Source: Eledone cirrhosa (lineage: Eukaryota > Mollusca > Cephalopoda > Octopoda > Eledonidae). From it: a DNA stretch of 64,000 nt. The notes below the pieces were generated by a model. The model did not search any database. It had not been told where the DNA came from and was given only the letters and a program-made list of their open reading frames with translations. The position numbers and the translations under genes are program-made. The stretch is taken from NCBI GenBank assembly GCA_964016885.1, contig OZ024743.1, positions 161,784,492-161,848,491 of the forward strand, given 5' to 3'. Of the stretch, positions 30,191 through 41,049 are shown in pieces. Numbering within the stretch: the stretch's first letter is position 1; every line of letters begins with the position of its first letter.

Positions 30191-30659
30191 GTTTTTTGCT
30201 GGGCTTATGTTTGTTGTTGCAGATGAGGGTTTGCTTGTGTTTGGGATGTTGTTATGGTGTTGATGCAGGTTGTGGAGATGGCATTAGTGGTGGGGTGGCT
30301 CTGTCTGTCTGTCTGTGTGTGTGCACGCGTGTGCGTACGTGTGCATTATTTGGATCATTACTTCAACTTTTTTATTTCTTTATGTTTCGCCCTCTTGTTT
30401 TGAGGTTGAAGATGGGGAGTTTTTTTCTGTTTGTCTTTTTCTTGTGCCCAATGGCTTGTCACTCTTTACCTTCCTCACAATCCATGTCAAACTGTGTGCT
30501 GTTGGGTAGGAGTATGTCTTCCATGGATGTTGATTGCGTTGGTGATGGTGCTTTTGTTGTTGTAGATACTGCTTTTTGTTGGCTTTACAGCTGCTTGTGT
30601 AATAGTTGTTGTTGCTTCTGTTGAGGCAATGGTGTTGGCTTCTTGTCTCCTATTTTCTA

Positions 30660-31371
30660 TGTGCAGAGGGCTCTTAGGTGGCCTGTAGACTCACACAGAT
30701 GACACGTAGGCTTTTTTCCTTCTGTAATTATCCAGAGATCTACCCTGTTGGGCAGCTGTATTTGGTCCAGGATTTTGTCTATTTGATCTAGCATCACCTG
30801 GAGGAGAATCTCCAGGTCCAAAACCAATTTTGTCTTTCACTCTTTTTGACCTCAAGGAGTGTCCGAGTCTCCAAAGACAATACAAGCCAAGATCCACCAG
30901 ATGTTTAGGCCCAGCAGAACACTTGGTATTCTCAGCCCAACATTTCTCCTTTAGATATGTCCAATGGAGGACCACTGAATCTTTTCATGCAAGGTCCTCA
31001 CTTTTGAAGAAGACCTCGACGATGGCAAACTGTCTTCCTCATTGAATATGTGCCACACCTGGCATTACCTCTTTTAGAAGAACTGTGGCAGGTTCAGCTC
31101 GCCGGCCCTGCAGCAACACAATTGTTGCTGCTATGTCATTGCTGTAGCAATTGTTATTGTTGTCATTATTGCTGTTGATGACAATGGTGGCCTTGTTGGT
31201 AATGCCTGTAGTGGTGGTGGTAACAGTGGTGACGTTGCTGTTCTTGTTTTTCTTATGCACATTGAGAGAAGAAACTTTGGTGTCTGTCGTCTTATTTTTA
31301 AATTCCAGGGAGAAGCCACAAAAGAAATGCAGCTTTAGCTCTCTTTGGGCCAAAGATAAGGGGGAAAACAA
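30660..31371 (-). pseudogene. LINE-C ORF1, gag-like with CCHC zinc knuckle
   Basis: The N-terminal frame 31039-31371 is rich in N and T (tandem ACC/AAC codons at 31130-31250). Further on, minus frame 30691-30975 has CLWRLGHSLRSKRVKD, a degraded knuckle (C..C.. GH...C). A shifted frame at about 30713-30672 has CHLCESTGHLRALC, an exact C-x2-C-x4-H-x4-C knuckle. Such ORF1 proteins bind element RNA. Frameshifts separate the parts. Confidence 0.65.
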
Positions 31372-31493
31372 TCAGAAGTTAGTCCCCTTAGACATAGAAA
31401 TATTTAAAAAATTAAACAAAATAGGCTTTTATAACAAGTGAAAAACAACAAACTTACAGGCGCCGATATGTAAATGTCCAACATAAACAAGAG

Positions 31494-31668
31494 CAATAAT
31501 AATAATAAAGGTTTTTGATTTAGACACAAGGCCAACAATTTCGGGGGAAAGGGAAAGTCGATTAAATCAACCCCAGTGCATGACTGGTATTTTATTTTAT
31601 CAACCCCGTAAGAATAAAAGGCAAAAGTAACCTCGATGGGATTTGAAATCAGAAAGTAGTTCAAATCC
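31494..31668 (-). mobile_element. SINE-1 copy, long-tail variant
   Basis: It starts AATAATAATAATAAAGG and has TTTAGACACAAGGCCAAC, AGTCGATTAAATCAACCCC and GATGGGATTTGAAATCAG. The head is truncated. Confidence 0.88.
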
Positions 31669-31669
31669 C

Positions 31670-31822
31670 GCAATAATAATAATAATGCTTTCTTATTTAG
31701 ACACAAGACCAGCACTTAAGCAGGGAGGGAATTAAAATTACTGCAGTACTTGACTGGTACTTTGTTTTATTGACCCCAGAAAGATGAAAAGCAAAATTGA
31801 CCATGGCGGTATTTTAAAACAC
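31670..31822 (-). mobile_element. SINE-1 copy, diverged
   Basis: AATAATAATAATAATGCTTT, TAGACACAAGACCAGCA, TGACTGGTACTTTGTTTTAT and CATGGCGGTATTT. It lies end to end with the preceding copy. Confidence 0.82.
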
Positions 31823-32190
31823 CATCACCACTGCAACTACTATGTTGAAGCTCTTGTTGTTTATATCATTAATCTGATATGTAATGATCATAATTAAATA
31901 TAAGGTGGTGGTAAATGGCAGAAATACTAGAGCACTGAAGAAAGTGCCTTGTTCTGCCTTTCATCTCTGTGGAGGTGAATAAAAATGAGTACAAGTTTAT
32001 ATTGGCAGAGTCATTATGGCACTGAATAAATGTTTTGTGATATTTGTTCTGTTCTGAGTTCAAACTCTATCAAGGTTAATTTTGCCTTTCATTTTTTTCG
32101 GAGGTCAATAAAATAATGCACCAGTCAAGTATTGTAGTTAACATAATCAACTTTCCTCTCACTCAAATTGTTGACCTTTTGCCTACCTAG
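31823..32190 (+). mobile_element. SINE-1 copy, diverged, plus flank
   Basis: From about 31990 the plus strand reads CATTATGGCACTGAATA, GTTCTGAGTTCAAACTCTAT, CAAGGTTAATTTTGCCTTTC, AATAAAATAATGCACCAGTC and TGTTGACCTTTTGCCTACC. The 5' boundary is uncertain; 31823-31990 shows little. Confidence 0.7.
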
Positions 32191-32419
32191 ATGAAAAATT
32201 ACTTATACTATCAACCGAGCAACCAGAGCTCAGCTGTCAGTTTAGTTTTTCTTTGTTTTTTTTTTTTTAGGTGGATTGGAATTTTTCCTTCCTTTGTCTG
32301 TCTTTTGATAGAGAGGATGTCTTCTGTACAGACTTGATTTATTTCTAACAAGAGAATTTAATGTAGATTTTAATATTTTTTAAGTGATGGGTTTTCCCCA
32401 TACTATGTATTGGTTTTAA

Positions 32420-32570
32420 ACCAACCCCAGTACTTGACTGGTACTTTATTTTATTGACCCAAGAAAAATGAAAGGCAAAATTGACCTTGGTGGGATTTGA
32501 ACTCAGACTGTAAAGAATCAGCACAATGGGATTTTATTCGATGCTCTCACAATTCTGTCAATCCAATACA
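32420..32570 (-). mobile_element. SINE-1 copy, diverged
   Basis: CCAACCCCAGTACTTGACTG, GTACTTTATTTTATTGACCC, GGTGGGATTTGAACTCAGAC and ACAATTCTGTCAATCC. Confidence 0.85.
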
Positions 32571-34340
32571 ATATTGCCCTTACATAAATCCTTATGTGAT
32601 ATTTCAGTAGATAATTCTATTATAGTCTTTTCTTAAGAACCTTGTAAAGTTTCAAACAGCAGCTGAATATGCTAATAAATATAACATGTTCAAATGTGTA
32701 GTATTGCCCTCAACCAGACAGAAGAGAAGTGGGTCTGTAGTTTGCACTTAATCATGTTATTGACTACTTGTGAACTTTATTTAGATCTAAACAACAAAAA
32801 ACAAATTCTGGATGACTTTGAAAATTAATAAAAATACTAAAGAAATCAATTCTTGTTAGAATAGGGTCATATAAAAACCACAATAAAATATACTACTTAG
32901 CTTGCTTTCTTCCCCAAATCAACATCAACGATGATACATTCAAAGCAAAGAATTTTTATAAAAACAAAGAATTAAACACAATTTCAATAAATTATCATAT
33001 TTTAATGTCATCATCTGATATTTCCAAATATTGTTGTTGTTGCTATGTTTTAAATTCTTTTAATGTCATTTTTCACAGTTGTTTGTTAAATGTCTTGCTT
33101 TCGGTTGGTTGTCTAATAATAAAGGAAAACAGAACTAACTCAAGGCTTGATAATCATCTATAACAACAAAGAAGTAAGAGAGAGTCAGAATACATCAACA
33201 GAGTATCGTAAAAATTCCATTTGATATAACTACCACTTAAAGGTTACATTATTGCCATTTTATTGTAATATTTTCAAAATCGTGTAAGGAAATTTGAAAA
33301 AAAATGAACACTTCAAGCTAGCACTACGCAGTATGCATTGCTAATATGTCAGTGAAATATTTTGAATTGTTAAGTTGTAGGTAATAAGCCTAACAGCTAT
33401 TACATGCACATGCATCATTTGAGATAGTTCTTCCATTAAATATAACTGCTAATCACACAACAGCTATCAAACACATACCAACCTCATATCATCTGAGATA
33501 GTTCTTTTAACACACAGATACATACACACATGCATGCACATATTGGAGATCATATCCAAAAACAGGCAATTCACTTCAGAAATAAACCTTTACACACAAA
33601 CACATTACAATCAGAAGGACACTGCTGAGCAATCTTCTCAGTTGTTGTGAAGCCCAAACCAGGAAGAACAGACCTACCTGGAAATGTTTCTTGCGATGGG
33701 GAAACATCTTGCAGAGGTGGAGTTCTATCTCTCATCTGCATTACACTCTGAAACTGGAGCTTGATATTTGCTCTCAGACACTTCCTCTGAGATAAAGACA
33801 TGTTATCCTTACATGTCTTTTCTCCCACAATTGCCTCTGTTCTTCTTACACAACTAACTTTTCTATTGTTAACTCTATTGTGTTTCATTCCATACATCTC
33901 AAAACAGCAATAATGTCCATTCCTTACTTTTCAGAATTGTATCCCTCAAAAATTCCTTTCTTGACTATGTTTTCTCCCACAATTGTTTATCACCCCCAAG
34001 TAAAGTCTTCCTACACAGAGAAGAAGACCTGCAAAAACTAGGTAACAAGGATTTGGAGAGGGGGCCTTACAATCCTGTGAATCTTTCAATAGCAAATAGA
34101 TATCACTCATAAATTAGACTCCTAGGCAAACATATTTGATCCCAAACAATAAACAAAATTTCTAGTACCATATCAACACATATACCACACAACCACAAAA
34201 ATATATATATCATTCTAATACAATACTAACACACAAACACAAATAGATATGCTACATTAACAAACTTCCTCTAAACACATCTGTCATACAGTATAGACAC
34301 TATATAACCACAAATATAGACAGTTTTATACACAATGCTC
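32571..34340. other. Longest stretch with no recognised element
   Basis: AT-rich DNA. GAGATAGTTCTTCCATTAAA (33421) and GAGATAGTTCTTTTAACAC (33491) suggest a weak 70-bp duplication. A 108-codon minus frame at 33571-33897 has no domain that I recognise and no splice-site support. Confidence 0.45.
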
Positions 34341-34344
34341 ACAT

Positions 34345-34470
34345 AATATAGCGCTGTCACTGGTGCCAAGCTTATTGGCCATTGCCTTTCCCTTGGACAA
34401 CATTGGTGACATGGAGAGGGAAGGCTTGTGCCTCAGAAGAGGACTTTCTAAGTGCAAAACCACAGACTAG
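34345..34470 (+). mobile_element. SINE-2 central part
   Basis: CACTGGTGCCAAGCTTATTG, GCCATTGCCTTTCCCTTGGA, CATGGAGAGGGAAGGCTTGT and ACTTTCTAAGTGCAAAACCA match the reverse strand of 56.06-56.23 kb. The tRNA-like head is missing. Confidence 0.75.
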
Positions 34471-34579
34471 AGGGGCCTACTTACATAATACTATTTACCA
34501 TTCCAGTTCTAATACATGTCACACATGACAATCTCTCTGGACATCACTGAAAGCAAAGGAACTTATATCCATCTCAGAA

Positions 34580-34720
34580 TTGGTTGTTGTTAAGTCCCAG
34601 TTGGCCTGATTGAGTAGGCATGATCAAAAACATTTCAGCTGTGTCTATCCCATTTTTTTTCTAGTTAAGCATACCTCACACTACATTATCCAATGAATCC
34701 TTTATATATTCCCATTACCA
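34580..34720 (+). repeat. Dispersed repeat R1, copy 3 (left part)
   Basis: GGTTGTTGTTAAGTCCCAGT, GATTGAGTAGGCATGATCAA and ACTACATTATCCAATGAATC. Confidence 0.65.
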
Positions 34721-34890
34721 ACTCACCCAAGATCATACCTGTTTAATGTTACCAACCCATCCAAGACCATCTTTGGTGGATCCTTAGCAAGATCACTTTT
34801 GATTTCACATTACTAGACTACCCAAAATAAACCATGTTGAAGTGCTCATATATATATGAAAACCTTAACTCTCAAATCTCATTATTAAGC

Positions 34891-35005
34891 TGAGTTCAAA
34901 TCCCGTCGAGGTTAACTTTACCTTTCATCCTTACGGGGTCGATAAAATAAAGTACCAGTAATGCACTGGGGTAATTGCTGGCCATGCGTCAAAAGTAGTA
35001 ACAAC
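34891..35005 (+). mobile_element. SINE-1 3' two-thirds
   Basis: GAGTTCAAATCCCGTCGAGG, TTACGGGGTCGATAAAATAA, then TGCTGGCCATGCGTCAAAAG. The head is missing. Confidence 0.88.
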
Positions 35006-35149
35006 ATAAGGTTTTGGTATTTTTATGTTAGAACAATAGGCTGTATTCTAAACACAGGATTAATCCTTCCAATACTAACCTACCCAAAACTGTCTCTGTT
35101 GCTTTTGAATAAAACCACCCATTTTAAATGGTTCTTATTTAACTTGTAA

Positions 35150-35262
35150 TCTTCCCAAGGTTAATTTTTGCTTTTCATCCTTCTAAGGTAGATAAAATAA
35201 AGTACCAGTAATGCACTGGGATAATTGCTGGCCTTGTGCCAAAAGTAGAAACAATTATTTTA
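35150..35262 (+). mobile_element. SINE-1 3' half
   Basis: CCCAAGGTTAATTTTTGCTT, AAAGTACCAGTAATGCACTG and AAAAGTAGAAACAATTATTT. Confidence 0.85.
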
Positions 35263-35265
35263 TAT

Positions 35266-35458
35266 AAGGCAGTGGATTGGCAAAAATCGGTAGAGCATCA
35301 GACATGCTTTGCAGCATAGAGTTATGGCCCTTTGCGTTCTGAGTTCAAATCCCACCAAGGTTAATTTGGCCTTTCATCCTTATGGGGTGATAAAATAAAG
35401 TACCAGTAATGCACTGCAGTAATTGCTGGCCTTGTGCCAAAAGTAAAAACAATTATTT
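35266..35458 (+). mobile_element. SINE-1, full-length copy
   Basis: Head GGCAGTGGATTGGCAAAAAT, B-box region GAGTTCAAATCCCACCAAGG, tail AAAAGTAAAAACAATTATTT. It lies directly behind the preceding copy in the same orientation. Confidence 0.9.
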
Positions 35459-35469
35459 TATATAAGAAT

Positions 35470-35594
35470 GTTTTGTTCAGTTAAAAATCCTACCTTAATA
35501 ATCCAAATAACTTTAGTAAATCCCTCTAAATTTTTCAGTAATTAATTCAAATACAGTTTGTTTTATTAGAAGTATGGTAATGAAAAGGTTAATA
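35470..35594 (-). mobile_element. MITE-1, partial copy
   Basis: The reverse strand starts TTAACCTTTTCATTACCATA and continues with ACAGTTTG-like and TTTAGAGGGATTTACTAAAG words of MITE-1. A 25-bp SINE-1 tail piece (TTGTTTCTTCTTTTGGCACA) follows at 35602. Confidence 0.7.
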
Positions 35595-35744
35595 TAATAA
35601 TTGTTTCTTCTTTTGGCACAAGGTAATATAATAATATAAGCAATAAATATAGAATTAACTATTTTATTGGATGCATTGAAATTTCTTATATTTTTTTAGT
35701 TGATGTGGTTAACTCTTCTCATTTGCAGTGCTGTTTTTGTTGAA

Positions 35745-36010
35745 CACCAGGTCATACCTTGTCAAATAGACCTATGATCAAAGACCTTCCAAATATGAGC
35801 ATCCTATATTTTAATTAAAAAATACTGTATCTAGGATATATTGTTCAATGAATGTATCCTTTTCTACTTTTAATATGTGATATGGTGGTAATTTGGCTGC
35901 TATTTCTGGTAGGCCAATTGACAACATAGATGATTCTTTGCTGGTTTGCAATGTTTCTTCATATTCTAGTAACTGAAAAAATAATTTTATAGTGAGGCTT
36001 AAATGAATTT
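35745..36010 (+). repeat. Dispersed repeat R1, copy 4
   Basis: CACCAGGTCATACC, CCTATGATCAAAGACCTTCC, ATATGTGATATGGTGG and GGCTGCTATTTCTGGTAGGC. Confidence 0.75.
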
Positions 36011-36204
36011 GGGAAGGCTTTGGAAAGAAATTGACAGCCATAATAGCCAAGGATGTGGTACAAGTGAAACCAGAGATCTTGTATTTAGCAAATACTAGTG
36101 CTAATGACAATACAATAATAATAGAATAATTCATATTATAAATGTCAATGTAATCTCACCCCCACCTCAAAAAAACACACAAGCTTTAAGGGCTGGTACT
36201 TAGA

Positions 36205-36350
36205 TCTAGTAAAGGTACATGAGAATAGCTGGTGAACTGGCAGAGTTGTTAGAAAGTCAGATAGAATGCAATGCTGTGCTTTTGGAGTTCAAATCCCAAT
36301 GAGTTCAACATGGCCTTTCATCCTTTTAAGGTCAATAAAAAATATACCAG
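36205..36350 (+). mobile_element. Decayed SINE-1 copy
   Basis: TGGTGAACTGGCAGAGTTGT, TGGAGTTCAAATCCCAATGA and GGCCTTTCATCCTTTTAAGG, TCAATAAAAAATATACCAG. Confidence 0.75.
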
Positions 36351-37005
36351 TCTCTCTCTCTGGAAGTAATTGGCTATATTCAAGCCTGGAGTGGGAATGG
36401 GGTGTACCAGGTTTAAAGTGCCCATGATGGTACCCCTACAATTACATCAGGAATTACGGGTCCATATATATACATAGTACCAAAATATGGAAAAATTGCA
36501 AATGAAAGGTGTCAACTATCATAAGCAACCAATAATTCAATTTAAAAGATGCAATTATAAAATACTTTCTGAAAACAACAATTAACCTCTTTTTAGCTGC
36601 TTCTTTCACAACACTCACTATCACCAACACCACCATAACTATTATCAACACCACCACCACTATAGTTAAAACTATCACCATGACTACCATCACTATTACC
36701 ACTAACAGCTCTTCAGCCACAATGAGCAAGTTGGTGTTGTAGCAAGGGAGGGGGTGCCATAGTATATAAATGTGTTAAGTAGGTGTTAATTGAAAAGGAA
36801 ATTAAAATCTATTTCCAATATTAATAAAGCCTTTTTACAGCTTTCATTCCTCCCCACCCACCCTGAAAATATAAAAAAATAGAATAAAATAAATAAACTA
36901 AAAAAAATAAGTTAAGAATTATAAAAAACTCCAAATACAAATTCGAGAGATCAGCGACAATTCACAAAACTCAGAGTAGCAATAGAGAGTAATCTCAGTA
37001 TTAAA
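36351..37005. other. CAC/ATC-rich DNA, no gene
   Basis: 36605-36720 is an imperfect ACC/ATC microsatellite. The 91-codon V/I-rich minus frame over it is an artefact. Confidence 0.5.
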
Positions 37006-37007
37006 AT

Positions 37008-37197
37008 AAATAATTGTTTCTACTTTTGGCACAAAGCCAGCAATTACCCCAGTGCATTACTGGTACTTTATTTCATTAGCCCCATAAGGATGAAAGGCAA
37101 AGTTAATCTCGGCAGGATTTGAACTCAGACTGTAAAGGGCTGTAACTATGCTGCAATGCATGGCATCTGGCCCTCTACCGATATTGCCAATTCTTTA
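37008..37197 (-). mobile_element. SINE-1, full-length copy
   Basis: AATTGTTTCTACTTTTGGCA, AGCCAGCAATTACCCCAGTG, TCGGCAGGATTTGAACTCAG, CTACCGATATTGCCAATTC. Confidence 0.92.
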
Positions 37198-38040
37198 CTT
37201 TAGCATTCTTTCCTAGTGTTTGTAAACCCAAATGTATGTATATATTATATATATTTACCCCCCACTGCCTAATATGTTCTCTGTCCTTTCTTGACTCTTC
37301 ATCTGCCTCTTCTTGATTTGTTTCTTACTTTCCTATCTAAATAATTTTCACTCACTCTCTCATATTCACTGTACCTCAACTGTACTTCAATGCACATATC
37401 AGTGAAGACCACTTGGAATCTCTCAGACTCCCACTGCCCTCTGATGCTCTCCCATCCAGCCACTCATATTCACTGAGTTATACTGCCCACATAACGAGGA
37501 GTACCTTAGTCATGTAGATATCCACTAATCTTACCAATCTTCCTTTCATCCCAACTACAATTCCTCCTTTGAGCTGCTTGTCATCATTCCCTCTCCTCAA
37601 AGCAACTTACATTACCCAACACCTGTTATCCCCTGCCCTCTCTTTTTCAGCAACAACATGAAGCTGCCATTGCTTCCACTACAGTGTCACTTCTGTCATA
37701 CTCTCATCCTGCCAGTACTGCCTTTCTGTCTGTTCTGCTGAGTACACACCAAGCACCCTAATGCTGATGCCATGATAAAATGCACCCAATACACTGTGTA
37801 TGGTAGTGCTGAAGCCATATCACTAGTTTCCTTTGATTTGATAGTTTAATACTTAGTATGGTCTCGTTTCAAAGACCCACTACACATTATACTATCTACT
37901 TTAATATAATCTGCACTGTAAGTGCAGAGATAACTTAGCCTTAGATCAGGTTGATCTTACTTTTATGTTTGAAAGAAAACCGGTTTCATCTCTTGATAAA
38001 TATCTATAATTTTCTGAATCTATTGAGATTCAGGTATTTT
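37198..38040. other. Pyrimidine-rich block with GATGAT-element left piece
   Basis: C/T-rich text at 37258-37745. At 37744-37815 ACCAAGCACCCTAATGCTGA and TGCCATGATAAAATGCACCC match the left extension of the 16.77-kb GATGAT element. No coding signal. Confidence 0.5.
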
Positions 38041-38290
38041 TAACATCATCATCGTTTTACGTCCGTTCTTCCACGCTAGCATAGGTTAGACGGGTTGTCC
38101 TGTTCTGGGCAGTGTCTGGTTGGCTGACCATGCCTTGCTCATACAGGAACTGATTTGGCTTGATTTCTACAGCTGGATGCCCTTCCTAACACTAACCTCA
38201 TTTACAGTGAGTGCTGGGTGCTTTTTCGTGGTGCCTACATGTCCACTTTACAGTGTGGGCTGGGTGCTTTTTTGCCGTGGCACCTCCACG
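38041..38290 (-). mobile_element. GATGAT-tailed element with repeated left end
   Basis: CATCATCATCGTTTTACGTC, CGCTAGCATAGGTTAGACG, CTACAGCTGGATGCCCTTCC, then two units of GTGCCTACATGTCCACTTTA-type text (38231 and 38278). Confidence 0.88.
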
Positions 38291-38297
38291 ACCTCTT

Positions 38298-38580
38298 GAA
38301 TAATAATAATAATAATAATCATCCTTTTTACATCCATTTTTCTATACTTGCATGGGTTGAACGAGTCTTTTCCACTCATTGCATTCTGTCATCATCTATG
38401 TGCAGTTCAGCATTTTGAAATCTGCTCTCAATATTCTGCCTAGGTTTTTTTGCTTTCCTCAACTGCAGCTTCCTTCCACTGGGAGTTCCTGGCACTTATT
38501 CACCCAAAGATCATTCTCCATGCTTATCACATAGCCATACCAGCAAAGTCTTCTCTTGCACACTGCATTTGATTCCTTTT
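38298..38580 (-). pseudogene. LINE-A 3' end, short
   Basis: An (AAT)n run at 38299-38317 is followed by CATCCTTTTTACATCCATTT, CTATACTTGCATGGGTTGAA and, on the minus strand, CWYGYVISMENDLWVNKCQE-like and RQKKPRQN-like text. It ends near 38580. Confidence 0.8.
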
Positions 38581-39489
38581 AATTGTTATGCTTTTAGAGT
38601 ATGATAAAAATAGTTCTGTCTTCATTGGTAGAGAATCCTCAGTAGGTTTCGTCTCTAAGGAATTAACCAGTAGTTGACTATTACTAAACACTGAACTAGA
38701 TGATAATTAAACCAAACTTTCACTTCTTATCTCATTACTTTATTTTATGTTTTTAATCTTGTTTTATTTACCTTTTACATTATGCTTTACTTTTCTCAAG
38801 TGCCTAATAGAATGACTTATACATGGGTAATGTGTGTCATGTGTATATGTATATATGTATACAAGTGTGTGTGTTCTGTGCACACAAGGTGTGTGTGTGT
38901 GGTGTGTGGTGTGTGGTGTGTGGTGTGTGTGTGTGTGCACTCAGCATGTGAGTGGTTTGTATGTTCACGTAAGAATCTGATAGAATGTGTGTGTGAGAGA
39001 GAGAGTGTGAATTTCCACATATGTTCTTTGTTCCTGTGCATATTTGTGTATGTCTAGAATTGGCTAAACAGACAGATCGTTGCATAGACAAGTAGAGCCA
39101 TGTAATGTAAGTGAATTATTATACTTGCTTGATGAAAGCATTGTGATTGTGATAAAGATTATGATGGATGACGCCTGATGAAGAAGCAGACAGAGAGGAT
39201 CTAGGAAGAAGAGGTAGAGGCAGATCTAATGCTTGGAGATATGGTGGGTTGTAAACTTGACCAACCTATGTCAGCAAAAACAGACATTAAAACAATTTTG
39301 CTCCTGGTGGCAGCAACAGCAGTGATAATGGTGGTGTTGTTTGGGGGAAGTGCTGATAGGGATGATACAAATAAACTGCCTCAAAAGGCCAGCCTGTCCC
39401 ACAGAATGCTGAATCTCCCTGAGAATTGTATTAAGAATACATATCTCTCTTGAATACTTAGCTATGTAGACATTAATTTAATGAATAGG
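38581..39489. other. No gene; (GT)n at 38866-38938
   Basis: An imperfect GT tract with TGTGG variants lies at 38866-38938. 39165-39240 has GA-rich text. No coding signal. Confidence 0.5.
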
Positions 39490-39720
39490 TTGTTTTATTG
39501 ATAAAACAAGTGGATTACATATCAAAACTGACAGAGGTTCATTTACTTCTACTATATCTAGTATTACATTCTCCAATACATCTTTTCATCTCTAAGACTA
39601 TAGGTTATGATTTGAGGGATAAATGACTACTATTTCTAGCATATTGAACAATCACATAGAGTCAACTTTGTTGGCTAAATGCTTGTTTTCATACTATATG
39701 ATATCTAAACAGAAATTAAA
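39490..39720 (+). repeat. Dispersed repeat R1, copy 5
   Basis: TCTAGTATTACATTCTCCAA, GGTTATGATTTGAGGGATAA and ACTACTATTTCTAGCATATT. Confidence 0.72.
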
Positions 39721-40008
39721 AACTTCACTATAATTGAGGATGTCAAATACCTATTACTCTAAACTATTTCATTTCAACATAACTAACTTTCAAACTTTAT
39801 TCTGGATTATTCTTGCCATGATTACCTTTAGGGTTACCATTAATCTTCAGTATTTCATTGTGCAGTTCATATCCCTTGCCTATCTATGTGCCAACAACAT
39901 GATATACCGATATGGTTTCAACCTTACCTGTGTGTAGCATTATGATCTCATCCAAACATAATGTGACCTTCAAAGTTCATCTTCCTCATCAACACTAGCA
40001 ACATATCA

Positions 40009-40138
40009 TCAGCTACATCATCAGCATTATCAATATCGTCATCATCATCACCAGCATCATCAACACCATTGTTGATACTACTAACACTACCACCATCAAC
40101 ATCATCACCATCAATACCACCAGCATCAACATCATTAA
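40009..40138. repeat. ATC/ACC triplet microsatellite
   Basis: Imperfect ATCATC, ACCATC and AACACC units over about 130 bp. Confidence 0.88.
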
Positions 40139-40480
40139 ACCAATGAAGGAAACTTAATATGAGAAATAGCAGTCAAATTTCCTTCAAATCAAAACTGGAT
40201 AATGTAGTCATGAGTCATCATCATCATCATTTTACGTCCATTTTTCCCTGCTTGCAAGGGTGGGACAGGAACTGATTCTGGCTTGATTTCTACAGCTGGA
40301 TGCCCTTCCTAACACCAACCTCATTTACAGTGAGTGCTGGGTGGTTTTTGCCGTGGCACCTACACGACCACTTTGCAGTGGAATAATAGCCACACCAGAG
40401 TATACTATAATAATGATGGAACAATGATGGATGGTCATAGTTGAAAGCCTTTGATCATAAGTCTGCTGAATGAGGGCATC
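40139..40480 (-). repeat. R1 copy 6, split by a GATGAT element
   Basis: The left part reads GAAATAGCAGTCAAATTTCC, TTCAAATCAAAACTGGATAA. The right part, after the insertion, reads TTGAAAGCCTTTGATCATAA, GTCTGCTGAATGAGGGC. Together they give R1 in reverse. Confidence 0.75.
40215..40385 (-). mobile_element. GATGAT-tailed element nested in R1
   Basis: CATCATCATCATCATTTTAC, GTCCATTTTTCCCTGCTTGC, CTACAGCTGGATGCCCTTCC and GGCACCTACACGACCACTTT. It interrupts R1, so it is the younger of the two. Confidence 0.9.
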
Positions 40481-40663
40481 AAGTTAATAACAATCATCAC
40501 CCTGATCATCATGACCATCATTGTCATCATAATGTTCATGCGTGTCATATGAAGGATGAATCTGGACAACATTTCTCCCTATGTCTCAATATCTGGACCA
40601 AGGAATGAATTTTAATTGCTGAATCATAAGGGCAAAATGGAAGTTAAGTTATTATGGTAGCCA

Positions 40664-40876
40664 TTAACGCTTTAGTATTAAACTGGCTGTACCCGTCCAG
40701 AATTCTCTCACCTCTTTCTGTTTAAACTGGCTGCTCATACTGATGTTAAGTTATTCTAAAAATAAATAATATCAAAATCTCATAGATTTAATATCTGAGA
40801 TAATTTATCATAGGTAAAGCCTTTACTGTGAAAATACAACAGTATATATAATGTAACGTAAATGCTAAAGGATTAA
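40664..40876. mobile_element. MITE-2, TTAA-bounded
   Basis: It starts TTAACGCTTTAGTATTAAAC and ends with the reverse complement of TTAATCCTTTAGCATTTACG, giving terminal inverted repeats of about 20 bp with few mismatches. It is 213 bp, non-coding, and contains two AAACTGGCTG words. The terminal repeats resemble those of MITE-1. Confidence 0.65.
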
Positions 40877-41049
40877 AGATGGAAATAAAGGGAATGTAGT
40901 TATAAAATCTTTTTGAAGCCCAAAGAAGACCCACTAAAGACGGTCACAAATTTTTTTCAGAATGACAAAGACATTTAATTTAAATAAAATGTATTATATG
41001 AAAAAGAAAACAATATTTTGAATAAATTTGTAGTTATAGTATATATATT

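Larger units (their letters stand above)
27060..31400 (-). mobile_element. LINE-C, nearly complete but decayed (Tx1/L1-like)
   Basis: On the minus strand the order is a gag-like ORF1 (about 31371-30660), a linker, an APE endonuclease (about 30190-29500), RT (about 29260-28330) and a C-terminal region (about 28250-27150). A 3' end with (ATT)n-like tail follows at 27060-27085. The order, the RT string LDQSKAFNRVEH and the endonuclease end TDHNFVI...GPGYWKLN resemble Tx1-type elements; the clade call is inference. Stops and frameshifts occur throughout. Confidence 0.8.

Noticed and set aside
30187..30624. 145-codon plus-strand frame rich in Cys and Leu
   Set aside because: It is the antisense of the LINE-C linker region, and its composition follows GTT/TGT-rich text.
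33571..33897. 108-codon minus-strand frame as a possible host exon
   Set aside because: No recognisable domain, no convincing acceptor and donor pair, and composition like its surroundings.
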